A stretch of DNA of 64,000 nt from Triatoma infestans (GCA_011037195.1 JAAEAF010006871.1:1-64000); one strand, 5' to 3'; positions 1 to 11,890 are shown, counted from the first letter of the stretch. The notes: generated by a model from the sequence alone, not told the origin. Numbers and translations are program-made.

Positions 1-60
1 AAACTAGACAGTATCCACCTCTCCACAATACGCCAGATTATTCATATCACATACCTGAAA

Positions 61-454
61 ATGAAATCCAATTGTAAATATTAATTTAATGAAATTTGAA
101 AAAACTGTTGGGTAAAATTCGTTAAAAATTTTTCATTGATTTCAAAGATACGATCATCTTAGTCTATACAAATTTTTCAGCACTTTATCACAATTTTAAC
201 CATCCGAATATTTCAATTTTCTACTCATACGATGTGCACTGTTCCACAAGTCTAACTAGTACTGCTAAATTATATTAACTAGAATTAAATATGTTGCCAA
301 AACAACCTGAGTTTGTAGAAAATCAGTTGACCTTAAAAATGCATGAACAGTATTTTTCATTGTTCCCTTGATTTTTTTTTTATCAAAAACCGCTCCTAAG
401 ATTTTCTTTAAACATGATAATATAATTAACTGTAAATATGAAGAGTCATAACTT
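61..454 (-). repeat. Diverged family A-like repeat, left part
   Basis: Old minus-oriented relative of the family A repeat. Phrases such as AATATGTTGCCAAAA followed by GAAAATCAGTTGACC recur near 905-960. It is continued at 785-1010 after the foldback element at 466-772. No coding potential was recognised, and bases 1-60 show nothing identifiable. Confidence 0.45.
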
Positions 455-465
455 TTATTTGAAAC

Positions 466-772
466 TGTTGTGATCGGTTCCGCAGAGCTGTGAGAGACAC
501 CTTTCCATGATAGCTTGCTTCTTTATGTGGTCATTGACCGGTTTCGGGCGTTCGCTAATAATTATCAAGAATGTTTTTGTCAAAACAGTGTGAATAACAA
601 AGACTTCTGCCCAGAGCCATTTTGTTGAGTGTATCAACTAAATTTACTGTGTGCAAGTAGTCACAATGTTAATCACAATGTTTTGATAAAAACCTTCCTG
701 ATGATGGGTGAACGCCCGAAATCGGTCGATGACCACAAAACGAAGCAAGGCTATCACGGAAAATATCTTTAA
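466..772. mobile_element. Foldback element F1 with paired hammerhead-like motifs
   Basis: A 307-bp inverted-repeat element with no ORF. The left arm has a minus-strand hammerhead-like motif (about 536-565, degenerate in the CTGANGA box) and the right arm has a plus-strand motif (698-727): CTGATGA, then T, then stem GGGT with loop GAAC and GCCC, then GAAA and TCGGTC. The element is bounded by exact 12-bp copies of TTTATTTGAAAC at 454-465 and 773-784, and it interrupts an older family A-like repeat. The TSD length favours insertion by a reverse transcriptase rather than a cut-and-paste foldback transposon; that is inference. Confidence 0.7.
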
Positions 773-784
773 TTTATTTGAAAC

Positions 785-1010
785 ATTCATTCCTTTCCTG
801 GAAAAATTCATTTAAGGATACTTTTGAGGCAGATTTGGGATTATGTTATCCTCTAAAGTACTATTTCAGTTTTTGTACAATTCTATCGTCTAAATACGAA
901 TAATTAAAATTAAATATGTTGCCAAAATGTCATGTTTAAAGGAAATCGGTTGATCAGAAGAGCGTTTTTACTGAAGTTATTCTCAGTTTCTGCGATTTTC
1001 TCCAAAAAAA
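785..1010 (-). repeat. Diverged family A-like repeat, right part
   Basis: Continuation of the repeat at 61-454. It contains minus-oriented family A phrases (AAATTCATTTAAGG, AAATCGGTTGATC, CTGCGATTTTCTCC). The next 430 bases, to about 1447, are AT-rich with nothing I recognise. Confidence 0.45.
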
Positions 1011-1447
1011 AAAACACCGATTGATTGCACCTTTGTTTGACCCTTTTTTCCGAAAAAGTAAATTTAATGAATGAGATGTTTGTACGGCAATGGCCAGAGG
1101 AGTTTTTTTAAAGAAGAAGAATTCTTTGTTGCTCTATGTTTTCCAGGAATCATTTGGTGCCCTTCTTCTGGAGCTCTGTAAAAATTTATTATAGCAAATA
1201 CATTCTTGTACAAGTATTGTCGTTATGAAAAAGTACATAGATTTATAACAAAAGAAGAAAAATTTGAATTAATGAAATATAAACAGGAGAAATTATAAAA
1301 CAGAAGTGACAGTTAATTAAATAAAATGAATTAACAATAAGAGAAAATAAGACAGATAAAGATACCTTTAGGGTAGGAGAGGAGTAAACGTTGAGAACGT
1401 TGAGAACGTTGAGACTGAAATGAAGAGAGAGTATTTTTTTTTTTTTT

Positions 1448-2516
1448 TACTTTCTCTTACTCCTAGTAAGAGGAAGTATTGTAATCGTGTCAAATTTTAG
1501 ATATCCAGTTTTCACCGGAAATATCCGTTTTGAGGTCCCCTGAGTCCAAAAAAGTGGTTTCTAGCAAATGGTCTGTGAGTGAGAGTGTGTGTGTATGTGA
1601 AAAGCATAGCTCAAAAACGAAAAACAGTAGAAAGTTTCAACGGAGTTCACCAGCCATCTATTTATTTCTAATTAATTATTGTTTGGATGATAGAATTATA
1701 TAATCAACTATGATTCCACTTTAGAGGAAGCTGAAACCCCACCTCTCCCCTAAAAGTAACCTTTAATGAATTTTCCCAGAGAAATGTTTTTTTTAATAAA
1801 AGATGTAGATCTTTGCATGTTTAGTTTATATGCGAAGTTTCAAGAAAATCGTCGGAGCCATTTTTGAGAAAATCGCGAAAAAGTGAAAAAAATGATTTAG
1901 TTAAGTGTTAAAACAAACGCACTTCCGGTTATCCAATTTTTTCAAACTTGGAATTTCAATAACATATTTAATTTAATTAACATTATTTAGATGGCAGAAT
2001 TGTCTAATAAACTGAAATAGCAGTTGAGAGAAAAACCTAACCCCCCACCCCCCTAAAGTGCCCCATAAATGATTTTTTCCCCCCGGAACAAATGGTTTGA
2101 AATAAAAGTTTTTCTTCTTTGTGTATGTGTGGTTGATACCCAAGTTTAAGAAAATCGTCGGAGAGCCATTTTTGAGAAAAATCCCAAAAACGTAAAAAAA
2201 AAAGTAAAAAATCCAACTAGTAAAGTGGTACTTCCGGTTGAGGAATTTTGACAGATAACGTAGTGTCAGATCCCATAGTGATACCTAAACGGAATATCAA
2301 GTTTCAACTTTCTACGGTTTTTCGTTTTTGAGCTATGCTGTTCACATACACATACATACACACAAACACACACACACAGATACACACACAGACCATTTGC
2401 TGAAAACCACTTGTTTGGACTCAGAGGACCTCAAAACGGATATTTCTGGTGAAAACTCGATATCGAAAATTTGACAAGATTATAATACTTCCTCTTACTA
2501 GGAGTAAGAGGAAGTA
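1448..2516. repeat. Family A repeat, inverted composite copy A1
   Basis: The first ~190 bp (1448-1640) are the 3' part of family A on the minus strand. From about 1650 to 2516 the same family reads on the plus strand, ending in its 3' hairpin (CTCTTACT pairing with AGTAAGAG). The two outer ends are therefore inverted copies of the hairpin and the adjacent AAATTTGACA segment. An ACACAC-type microsatellite sits at 2340-2395, where family A normally carries one. Confidence 0.75.
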
Positions 2517-2519
2517 ATA

Positions 2520-3174
2520 ATGATTTTGATTGCAATACCACCATGGCAACAACTATTAGAATTAAATTTAACATTTTAATTCACTGGCCTCTTATGTTTT
2601 GATTCTTAATCTAATGAACGAGTTTAATTTGAGTACCAGATACTAAAAAGTGAAATAAACCTGAAATAGAAATGTATTTAATGAAAAAAATAATTGCATT
2701 GAGCATATATCAATTAAAATAACCCGTCTGTAATATAGAACACAAAATTATGCTAACAATATTGAAACAAAAATTCCACAGCTCTCTGTAATACCCCAGA
2801 TTGTAAAATTAAATCCCATATTTCATTTTTGGTTGCTGATCGCACTTAAAGCAGCCAGCTTTCACATTCACAGTATTAGTAGGGAGATAGCAGCCAGCTT
2901 ATTTCTGGATAATATGATGAAGAAGTTGTGGATGTAATGAACACAATACAGTCTAATGGTAATTGTATAGAGGAGGGAGCTTTTGGGATAATAATAATAA
3001 CATGCAGCGTTTTTATTAAAATTTCGTTTTTATTAACATTGCTTAGATTAATGAAAATGTATTCAGTTGATCTCATTAATATATCTCTAGTTTTGTATAA
3101 AACAATTTTTTTTTTTTTTTATGATTAAATAATAAAAGTATCAAATAAACAAATCTAATGTTAAAGAACTCGAG
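2520..3174. other. Unannotated AT-rich sequence
   Basis: No domain, TIR or recognisable repeat was found. It is AT-rich with a poly-T run near 3106-3120. The short open frames here look like chance frames. Confidence 0.4.
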
Positions 3175-3880
3175 AACACAGGAGCATGGAGACGAGCGAA
3201 TCCAGTTTGGGGAATATAGCTTCCCAGTGTGCAAAGATTTTGAGTACTTAGGGTCCTTAATAACGAATAACAGCGATATAACCGCAGAAATAAAGGCAAG
3301 AATAGCGGCAGAGAATTGAAGCCTGTCTGCGGTTCTAAAGGTTCTGCAGTGGCAAGGGGACTTATCTCGCAAGGAGAAAATTTTAGCCAACAAAAGTATT
3401 TTAGGCCAACAGTCTCACTTAAACCAGTGAAGAAGCCTGCCTGGGTGATGAGCAAAAAAACAACTGAAAAGATTCACGGGGTTTTGGAAAAGAAAAATTT
3501 TGAGAAAAATATTCGTCCCAAGATGTGAAAGTAGTGTGTGGAAAACACGAAAGAATGTGGAGTTATAACCAGCTATTTGGTGAGCCGGATGTAGACCGCT
3601 CATACATAAAAAGGAAGATTAAGATGGTTGGGACATGAGACAAAAATGACAGGACCACTCTCTCGGACTAGAGTGGGGGAAACTGCATATATATATATAG
3701 CAACTGAAGATATGAGGGTTCTCTCGGCTTCGGTATTTGGACGATGCAGAGGAAGATCTGAGTCGGGCTGGGTGTAAACAGATGGTGCATCAAGGCCGAA
3801 GATCGACAGGAATGGGATAAACATATTGAAGAGGTCCAGGTCCTACACTGAGGACTGCGCACCGAAGTAGTAGTAGTAAT
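3175..3880 (+). pseudogene. Non-LTR retrotransposon RT C-terminal remnant (RTE-like)
   Basis: Conceptual translation in shifting plus frames gives the C-terminal pattern of insect RTE-like endonuclease-reverse transcriptases: FEYLGSLITNNSDITAEIKA near 3240-3300, a GRLRWLGH-type segment near 3612-3640, and EWDKHIEEVQVLH near 3810-3850. These lie in different frames with stops between them, so the copy is dead. A fragment of the LTR family seen at 4096-4343 and 5942-6262 (ACAAAAATGACAGGACC) interrupts it at about 3640-3700. The copy ends in a short (AGT)n tail at about 3866-3878. Clade assignment is from pattern memory only. Confidence 0.6.
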
Positions 3881-4095
3881 GTTAAAGAATGACACAATTT
3901 TCAGTTTTCATTGACTATACATAGCATCTATTAAAAAACTTTTATAGAATCAATCTTTTCAGAAAAATGCTTCATATAAAATAGAAGAGATAGGGTTCTA
4001 GATAGGGTTTTACGGTCAAACTAGTTTAAAAAACAATTATTGCAAGCCTTTGCAAGAAAAACAAAATTATTCCATAAAAATCATTATAATAGCCA

Positions 4096-4343
4096 TGTAA
4101 TAGGATGAATCCAAGTGAGGATCCATAGCAAAGAGAGACAAAAATGATAGGACCACTCTCTCAGACTAGAGTGGGAGAAACTGCATATATATATATATAA
4201 AGAGAGAGAAAGACGGGAGATAGATATACAACAGAGTTCGCTCGCCAGTCACAACGTATCATTTACCTTATCCTTTACCACTCTACCATATTCTTCCATT
4301 TTATTGTAAAGTCCTGGCAGTCACTATCACTTTTCACATTACA
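4096..4343 (+). mobile_element. LTR family 3, shortened copy
   Basis: Begins TGTAATAGGATGAATCC and ends TTCACATTACA. It shares with 5942-6262 (inverse orientation) the block ACTCTCTC, AGTGGGAGAAACTG, CTCGCCAGTCAC and TTGTAAAGTC. It is shorter than that copy, and its flanks do not give a convincing TSD. Together with 5942-6262 it forms a 2-kb inverted pair around a family A copy. Confidence 0.5.
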
Positions 4344-4439
4344 CAATGTTCAGCTATATCTTAGTTTGTTCATTCAAACCAAACTATTTCGCTATTTCAT
4401 CATACCCATTATAGCTACAAAATTTATTCAAAATAAATA

Positions 4440-4760
4440 AAAGGAATAACTATAAATAGCACTGAATTGCACTTTACAGGAGTGCTAAAAATTGTGCAAC
4501 TTTCCCAGACACTGCAAACTGATTTTGTTTTGATTTCTTTTAATGCACAGATAGAATTGTATAACTTCTATTTGAAACTTTTCTCCTGGAAAAAAATTTA
4601 ATTTTAGTAAAGTTTAGGGGGGGGGGGTTACTTCAAATTTACATTTGTACAAGCTTTGTTGGTTTTTGACACATGAAGACACTCAGGTTTAAAGGGTAAA
4701 ATTCCCATTACTATTTTCATGGTCATCTCAACTAAACATTGGAACGTTGCAATTTTAAAG
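4440..4760 (-). repeat. Old family A-like repeat interrupted by copy A2
   Basis: Weak family A-like text. Its minus-strand 5' terminus (GTGTGAGTGTTTCATACCAGG) appears at 5829-5849, beyond copy A2. This suggests A2 inserted into an older relative in the opposite orientation. Confidence 0.35.
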
Positions 4761-4771
4761 AAAAAAAAAAA

Positions 4772-5789
4772 TCTGGTGTGAAACACTCACACAACTTTTT
4801 CTTACTCCAGTTTTCAAAATTGTAATTGAAAAACTTTATAGTATGTGTACCAAATTTAATGAAATCCGTTGAAAACTGAAAAAAACTGTTCTGTAAAAAC
4901 GCACTTCCGATTTAATAATTTTCTTGAAACTCGGAATTTTGGCCATCTATTTATTTCTAATTAATTTTGTTTGGATGGTAGAATTGTATAATCAAACTAT
5001 GATAGCACTTTAGAGAAAAACCTAACCCCACACCCCTTTCCTCAAAATTGCCCTTAAATGAATTTTTCCAGAGAGATGTTTTCAATAAAAGTTGTAGATT
5101 ATTGTATGTGTAGTTGATACAGAGAAATTTGAAGAAAATCGTCCGAGCAATTTTTTTACAAAATTGCAAAAAAGTAAAAAAAAAAAAAATACCAAAAGAC
5201 AGCAAAATACATTTCAGTAAAAACGCACTTCCGATCATCCGATTTTTTCAAACTTGGAATTTCAACAACAAATTGAATTCTAATTAATATTATTAAATGA
5301 TAGAATTGTATAGTAACGTGAAATAGCACTTTAGTAGACAACCCACCCACCCCCTACCCAAAAAGTACCCTTAAATGCATTTACCCGGAAAAATGTTTCA
5401 AATAAAAATTGTAGATCATTGCATGTGAAGTTGATATACCAAGTTTAAGGCAAATCGATGGAACCATTTTCGAGAAAATTGCAAAAAAGTGAAAAAAAAA
5501 CTATTCAGTAAAGTGGTAATTCTGGTCGGGGAATTTTACTGCTGATGCCTACTGTCGGATCTCATGATGGTGACACCGAAACGGAATATCAAGTTTGAAC
5601 TTTCTGCGAATTTTCGTTTTTGAGCTATGCTATTCACATACATAAATACATACATATACATAGACCATTTGCTAAAAACCACTTTTTTGGACTCAGGGGG
5701 CCGTCAAAACAGATATTTCCGATGAAAACTCGATATCGAACATTTGACACGATTACAATACTTCTTCTTACTAGGAGTTAGAGAAAGTA
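4772..5789 (+). repeat. Family A repeat, copy A2
   Basis: Near full-length ~1,018-bp copy. It starts TCTGGTGTGAAACACTCAC directly after a poly-A run and ends with the CTTCTTCTTACTAGG hairpin. Two diverged internal units begin with CACTTCCG (near 4903 and 5226), and a third CAC-type start lies near 5512. An ATACAT microsatellite lies near 5637-5665. The only long frames are low-complexity artefacts rich in Phe and Lys. Confidence 0.8.
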
Positions 5790-5941
5790 AAAATATTGGT
5801 TAAAATTCGAATAGTAAGGGAAAGTCGTGTGAGTGTTTCATACCAGGTTTTTTTCAATCTAGTTTACGGCATACAAACAAGAGACTGAGCGCGTTAATCC
5901 GATTATTTTCTCTTATGATTTCGTAGAAATAATTACAGCAA

Positions 5942-6262
5942 TATAATGGATGTGTGAGGTGGAGAGAATTTGGGTCTGGTTGATGAAATGAGAAGACTAG
6001 GTTAACTATGCGTAATAATAAAGAGACACAGTCTGCCTGGACTTTACAATAGAGAATGGGTTAAGGTAGAGTGCTATGAAAATGACACGAAGTGACTGGC
6101 GAGATGATGAACTATAGTGAACTATATCGAACTGTCTTGTTATGGACTGTCCGTCGCTGCATTTATACAGTTTCTCCCACTCCAGTCCGAGAGAGTGGTT
6201 GGGTTTGTTTCTCTTCTCTTTACTGTCTTTGGTTGGCTGATCTCTCTTTGGTTGCTGTTACA
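5942..6262 (-). mobile_element. Solo LTR, family 3
   Basis: A 321-bp minus-strand solo LTR. On the minus strand it begins TGTAACAGCAACC and ends CATCCATTATA. It is flanked by GCAA at 5938-5941 and 6263-6266, a 4-bp TSD typical of LTR retrotransposons. A TATAAAT box on the minus strand follows AGTGGGAGAAACTG, as expected for an LTR promoter. The terminal TA instead of CA is probably a mutation. No internal gag or pol is attached. Confidence 0.7.
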
Positions 6263-7000
6263 GCAACAAATATTTTTATAAACTATTTTGGGGGGGCGCA
6301 CCAACTGCGGTGGTTATTAGTGCTATTTTGTTATTTTGTTATTTTGAAGAAACAATTAAGATAAGAAAGGTTCAATGACAGAATCGTAGATAAAAAGGAA
6401 GGGGAAAAAGCAAAAAAGAAAAGAATGAACAGTGGTAGAAACCCTTGAAATTATTGATACGAAAGTAAGTGACCTAGCCATATGGGGGAGAAGGGTGGTC
6501 AAATGTAATTCACATAGCATACATATATTTATTTCAGGCTGACATATAAACCAAACCCATACCAATATATATGAATTCAACATATCCCATTTTTTTGTAA
6601 ATTGAAAAAGGAAAAATGTGGTTCCCCCCTCCATTACTATCAGATATATTAGATTTCTTTATCAGGTCATGTTATACGATCGCTGAACGTTTGGCGAACG
6701 ATTTTTCTCTGTTTGTTTTGTTGTTTACTTTTATCAAATATATTCTACTATAATTATTATTTGAACAGATCAATAAATGTCATGCTAAATAGCATTCAAT
6801 TTTTATTTTCAAACGTTTTCACATGAAAATCTATACAGACATATAGACCGACAGAGATTTTCATTTCAATTCTAATTTTTAGTTTTCTATAATGAAACAT
6901 TCTGAAACAGATAAAAGTAGCCGCCCATGTGCTATGGACAGTTCTATACTTACTTATTTTTGCCCTGACATTTTTCTACGTTTCATTTTAAAAAAAAAAA

Positions 7001-7989
7001 TATGGTGTGAAACACTCAAACAACTTTCTCTTACTCCTATTCTCAAAATTATATAATTGACAAATTTTATAGTTTGTGTACCAAATTTAACGAAATTCTT
7101 CGAAAACTGAAAAAACTGTTCAGTAAAAGCGCACTTCCGGTTTACTAAATTTCTTAAAACTCGGAATTTTGGCAATCTATTTATTTCTAATTAATTTTTT
7201 TTGGATAGAATTGTATAATCAACTGTCATAGCACTTTAGAGAAAAACATAACACTACCCCTCCCCTAAAAGTACCCTTAAATGAATTTTCCCAGAGAAAT
7301 GTTTTAAATAAAAGTTGTAGATTTTTGCATGTTTAGTTTATATATGAAGTTTCAAGAAAATCGTACGAGCCATTTTCGTGAAAATTTTGAAAAAGAGAAT
7401 AAATCATTTAGTAAAGTGGTATAGTAAACGCACTTCCGGTTATCCGATTTTTTTCAAACTCGGAATTTCAACAACATATTTAATTCTAATTAACATTATT
7501 TAGATGATAGAATTGTCTAATAAACTGAAATAGCACATCAGATGGAAACCTAACCCCACCCCTCCCCCAAAAGTGCCCTTCAATGTATTTTTCCGGAGAA
7601 ATGTCTCAAATTAAAGTTATAGCTCTTTTTATGTGTAGTTGATATACCCAGTTTAAAGAAAATCGTCCGAGCCATATTTGAGAAAATCGCAAAAAAGTAA
7701 AAAATCCAACTAGTAAAGTGATACTTCCGTTGAGGAATTTTGACAGATAACTACTGTCAGATCCCATGGTGATACCTAAACGGAATATCAAGTTTCAACT
7801 TTCTACGATTTTTCGTTTTTGAGCTAGGCTGTTCACATACATACATACACACAGACACACACACAATTTGTTAAAAACCACTTTTTTGGACTCAGGGGAC
7901 CTCAAAAACGGATATTTCCGGTGAAAACTCGATATCAAAAATTTGACCACGATGACAATACTTCCTCTTACTAGGAGTAAGAGAAAGTA
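7001..7989 (+). repeat. Family A repeat, copy A3
   Basis: A ~990-bp copy starting TATGGTGTGAAACACTC after ten A residues and ending GGAGTAAGAGAAAGTA. It has the internal units starting at CACTTCCGG, a CATACATACACACAGAC microsatellite near 7837-7865, and the conserved 3' block (CTCAGGGGACCTCAAAA, GATATTTCCGGTGAAAACTC). Confidence 0.85.
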
Positions 7990-8639
7990 ATAAATAAATA
8001 GATCGTGTGAAGTGTGCGTATATTATTCAACAATAATTTAGTGAATGGAGGTTATTACTGTAAGAGCAAATATTTCAAGTAATGTCAAATTTCCAAAGTT
8101 ACTTTTTTACCGGGGGGTCACCATTGGGTGTTTTCTCCATTCCCGTCATTGTAAGCCATCTCATTTACTTGTTGCTGGTTATGCAAGCGTACCAGCAGTT
8201 GTACATTTTCAAGTAAATGAGAGAAAACTTTTTTAGCGGAAATATGTATATAAAGTCATCCCCCTCCCCCAAATTTATGTAAGTAATGCGTTTCCTGAAT
8301 TTTACGTATCTTGAATTTTACATAAATCTAATTTTTGTACATTTCTTAAGTGTAGTTTTGTAAACACTCCAATATTTATTAGATAGATAGATAAAAACAT
8401 ACTGTATTTATGTAAGCATACATGATACAGAGGTCTGGCTCTACATTTCTAAATAAACAAAAAAAATATCACTCACATGTAAATTGCATAGAGGTATACA
8501 TTTAACACTAAGAATATCTTTCACAATTAACACTAAAAACCATCAATCAAGTCTCATAAAAGTCCAAAATAAAAGTTCTCATTTTAATAGCACAATCAAC
8601 AAATGAATACATTCTTCAACTGATTCCCATCGGTTATAT
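7990..8639. other. Unannotated sequence
   Basis: No gene or recognised repeat. It may include the 3' untranslated tail of the minus-strand LINE that starts at 8640, but no boundary is visible. Confidence 0.35.
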
Positions 8640-10430
8640 TTAGTAATCTCGCGAGTGAGTCCTCTTCATTACCGCTGAGAATCTATATATAGAGGAACTC
8701 CTTCCTGTACGACACGTAGATTGGACATTTCAGCAAAAAAATGTACCAAAGTTAACGGCTCTTTTACATTGCAAAGATCACATATCATGCTCGCATTGAT
8801 GGAAACCCTTTCTCCACTTAGAAATAGCCTTATAATATTAATATTGGACAATCTCAACTGGCATAAGACTCTTTGCTGTTTGATCGGCATTCTTTCCGTG
8901 ATGTAACGTTCACTTTCTCCAAACGCTGTTAGTTGTCTAAAAAAAACTGGCTGTATTTGGAGTTCAGTGTAATGACATGACAAAGTCATTGACATCGGCA
9001 AGGTATACCAAAGAAATAATAATTTACAACTAGTGGTTCCAGCCAGCTGCTATCTTAACAAAGGGAGGCAGTAATAAAACGGCAACCTAGTTGGCCGCCG
9101 GCAGCAGCGGCCGGCCAAACAAACAACAAAGCCTTTTCATCAATACTTACATCAATAAGCAAGCACCGCGATAAGGTTGGCCACTGAACTGACCTGAATA
9201 AGGTCACCAAACTACGAAGGTCGCACACTAGGGCAGATGTATTGGTGTGAGTGTGAACAACAGTAATATATAAACTCTATCATATACGACGAGAGGGTCA
9301 TTATATCATCTACGACCAAACGAGCACGTCTTTATACACAAGCGGCAATTTACTATACACAGTTATATTCAAACTTATCTTTCTCTTAGTTGTGCATCTT
9401 AGTTCGTTATTTTATCATTATAATTTATCTTCTATTTATTACTAAGTATTTTATTATAACTATTAGTTACCATTTCTAACGTTCAAAGTATTGTTCAATT
9501 ATAGTTATTTTTATATAAACCGTTTAATTATTCGAGCACTAACTTCCCAAAATCTCTCAACTAACTTCCGCCCTCTTCAAGACATCTGCTACTCCAGTGT
9601 CGATTCCATTACATCAGTATACGATTAACATCTTGACTCCTCAAATGATTTGTCCACCTTTCAATAATATCAGCTTTGAAATGCAGCAAAACCTCAGTAC
9701 TATTGAAATTATATATGGCTGGGAACCTTATGGCCACAAGTGTGTTGTTGAAATGAAGGAACCAATGGTTTTTGAGTGCAATAGCAGGTTGATGGTTATT
9801 AAGTAATTTATCACTACATCAAAGCATTTTTTTAAAGTTTCATTTGGAGATATACGAAGAACTTGTAGCCATAGATTCAATGTTCTCTCTAATACGGCAA
9901 CCCGTATATCTTTACACCCTGTTTCAGTACGAATGAAATGGTTCGGTGTATTGAATGGTAAATGATACAGTTGTTTGAAAAAACACATTTGCAACCTTTC
10001 CAATGATTCCAACTAACCAAGGGCCCAAAGTTCAGAAGAGTAAAGAGCACTAGCTGCTACCATAGATTCAAACAATCTGATCTTCGCATCCCCAGCTATC
10101 AGACTTACCTCGCGCCAGTACCTCCCTCACCTTGCCCAGAGATTTCAGTCCTTTCTTATAAAAACTTTCGGACGCAACCCGGAAAACTCCTATACAACTA
10201 AATGGCAACCCAAATGCGTGACGTTGATGACATATTTGATTTCTTTGCCATCATATGTTAACGGAATAAATCTATTAAATTTGACTGATGACCTAAATAC
10301 CATCACATTGGTCTTCTGAGTGTTCACAGATAAGCCGTTTACCTTGCAATGCTCCAGGAGTCTGCAAATATTAAAATATCGTTTGCAAATAATAAGCCAA
10401 TATTTATTATTATAATAGAAAAAAAACAAC
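8640..10430 (-). pseudogene. Non-LTR retrotransposon, RT C-terminal half, split by a solo LTR
   Basis: Minus-strand pieces in several frames read as the end of an RT: CKVNGLSVNTQKTNVMVFR (10290-10350), then LESLERLQMCFFKQLYHLP (near 9960-10010), then a C-terminal region with CDLCNVKEPLTLVHF (near 8730-8770), the cysteine/histidine cluster common near LINE C-termini. The same kind of LINE occurs on the plus strand at 55863-57410. The 646-bp solo LTR at 8968-9613 splits it, and there are stops and frameshifts, so it is inactive. The 5' portion (endonuclease and most of the RT) is absent. Clade uncertain. Confidence 0.65.
8968..9613 (+). mobile_element. Solo LTR, family 1 (copy 1)
   Basis: A 646-bp element beginning TGTAATGACATGAC and ending GATTCCATTACA, flanked by TCAG at 8964-8967 and 9614-9617. 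Homologous copies lie at 37790-38493 (minus) and 49260-49954. TG...CA ends and a 4-bp TSD identify a solo LTR; no PBS, PPT or coding sequence is attached. It sits inside the minus-strand LINE at 8640-10430. Confidence 0.85.
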
Positions 10431-10734
10431 TAATATATATTGTAACAGTTTTTAAAATATTCTTTTTTAAATAAATCCAAATCTATTCCACATAATACCA
10501 TATACATTTTAGATCTGCAATTCATAAAACACATGAACAATGAATATGCATGCGCATGTGGGATAGTCGAAAAGAGGTAAACTTTGTGTACACTCAATGC
10601 AATATGGCGGTTTCTATTTATTTTAACATTTTTAAATTAGTTTACAAATTTCAATATTGTTAAATTGTTATTTTTAAGATTTATTAGGTAACTGCGAATT
10701 TATAAGTTGCGTGTTACTTAAGTTGGAGGATAAC

Positions 10735-10804
10735 TATTTTTTGAGGTCCCTTTAGTAAGGAAAAAAATGTTTTTAGCGAATGGTCTATATTTCTGTGTTT
10801 CTCT

Positions 10805-10851
<47 letters not shown>

Positions 10852-10900
10852 TGAGAGAACATAACATATTAAAAACGATAAACAAAACTATTTGTCTGAT
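10735..10900 (-). repeat. Diverged family A 3' segment with (GT)n microsatellite
   Basis: Minus-oriented remnant of the family A 3' end (TGAGGTCCCTTTAGTAAGG, AGCGAATGGTCTATA) followed by a (GT)n run at about 10808-10848. The 300 bases before it (10431-10734) show nothing recognisable. Confidence 0.6.
10808..10848. repeat. (GT)n microsatellite
   Basis: Uninterrupted GT dinucleotides of about 40 bp within a family A remnant. Confidence 0.95.
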
Positions 10901-10904
10901 CAAA

Positions 10905-11235
10905 TTCACATTTGGTATTTACTTTTGCAGCAAGTATGCCAACATAACAAAACAGTAATTTCATTGTAGCGCTGCCATCTATGGGCTAGACCGACTACTT
11001 TCAACCTTGTCCTAGTATTTACCAGTGTTTGCCCGCAAGGGGTATCTTTGCATGCAGTTACTTGGGGAGCAGCGACGCCACGGGTTACCTCAGCTCAGTA
11101 CTCCATGCACTTCGTCAGAACAGTATACAATACACTTAAACTACATACACTGTACATTTTACAGACAAGGACAAACACAGTACACAAACTAGGGTCTCCG
11201 TCCCTAGTTAATTGGCGTACGCCAAGGGAGAAGGA
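10905..11235 (+). repeat. Head segment of SINE composite
   Basis: This 330-bp segment (GCTGCCATCTATGGGC, GTATACAATACACTTAAAC, TAGGGTCTCCGTCCC) is found in the same position next to the tRNA-like SINE in two other copies: fully on the minus strand at 16720-17060, and in part at 40211-40411. The shared junction means head and SINE have been copied as one unit. Confidence 0.65.
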
Positions 11236-11465
11236 AGGGATAAGCTCAGTGATAGCGCGCTGGACTAGCAACGCGGAGGTCCCGGGTTCGAATATAGCAT
11301 GCTGCCCTTAGATTTTCTCTTTCTAGGAACCTCCACCGTTCACTGCCTGGTGATGGGCAGTGTTGTTTGTAGTTAGAGAACACAGCTTGGAGGCCGGCTG
11401 TGCTTTGGAGAAGGCTCCGAGGGAGGCACAATAGATCTTTCAGGTCGGCGAGCAATAATCCCTAC
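11236..11465 (+). mobile_element. tRNA-derived SINE-like repeat (copy 1)
   Basis: Contains a pol III A-box-like run (AAGCTCAGTGATAGCGCGC) and a B-box-like run (CCCGGGTTCGAAT) about 30 bp apart. A shared body follows (TTAGATTTTCTCTTTCTAGG, CTGGTGATGGGCAGTGTTG) and a tail near AATAATCCCTACAAC. Related copies lie on the minus strand at 15545-16717 (interrupted) and 40077-40210, and on the plus strand at 42116-42335 and 51400-51600. It is not a functional tRNA gene: no cloverleaf 3' half. Confidence 0.75.
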
Positions 11466-11499
11466 AACAATCTACACACATATAAACCAATCACTTTTA

Positions 11500-11890
11500 T
11501 TTGAAACATTTCTGGGGGGAAGTTTAGCGGGTGGGCGGCAATAACGTTAAAGTTTCATCTTAAGGTCGAAATTTTGTTAGTATTTCAAATTTGAAGAAAA
11601 TCCATTTACCGGAAGGAAGTGCGACTTTACAGAAAAGTCGTATGAAATTTTTGGAATTTTCTCGAAAACGGTAACAATGATTTTTCTATAAATTAGAAAG
11701 CTTATTGCACAAGATAAAATACATATCACTTTTATTTGAAACATTTTTTCCAGAAAAACCTGTACAGGAACTTGAGTGTAGGGTGATTCTGGGGACCATT
11801 CAGATAGCCTAAAAGTTATACCTATTTTCAAATTAAAGTATGTTAATTTCAATAAGAGTATGTATTGGAAGTAGCAATTGAGAAAAATAA
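11500..11890. repeat. Diverged family A-like sequence
   Basis: Recurrent family A phrases (ATCACTTTTATTTGAAACA, GGAAGTGCGACTTTACAG, AATTTGAAGAAAATCC) in a heavily diverged copy. No gene. Confidence 0.4.

Noticed and set aside
3640..3700. Possible coding insertion in the RTE-like LINE
   Set aside because: The segment matches LTR family 3 fragments at 4137-4190 and 6150-6210, so it is a later insertion, not part of the LINE protein.
11240..11300. Possible tRNA gene
   Set aside because: A- and B-box-like sequences are present but the acceptor and 3' half cannot pair; it is a SINE promoter.
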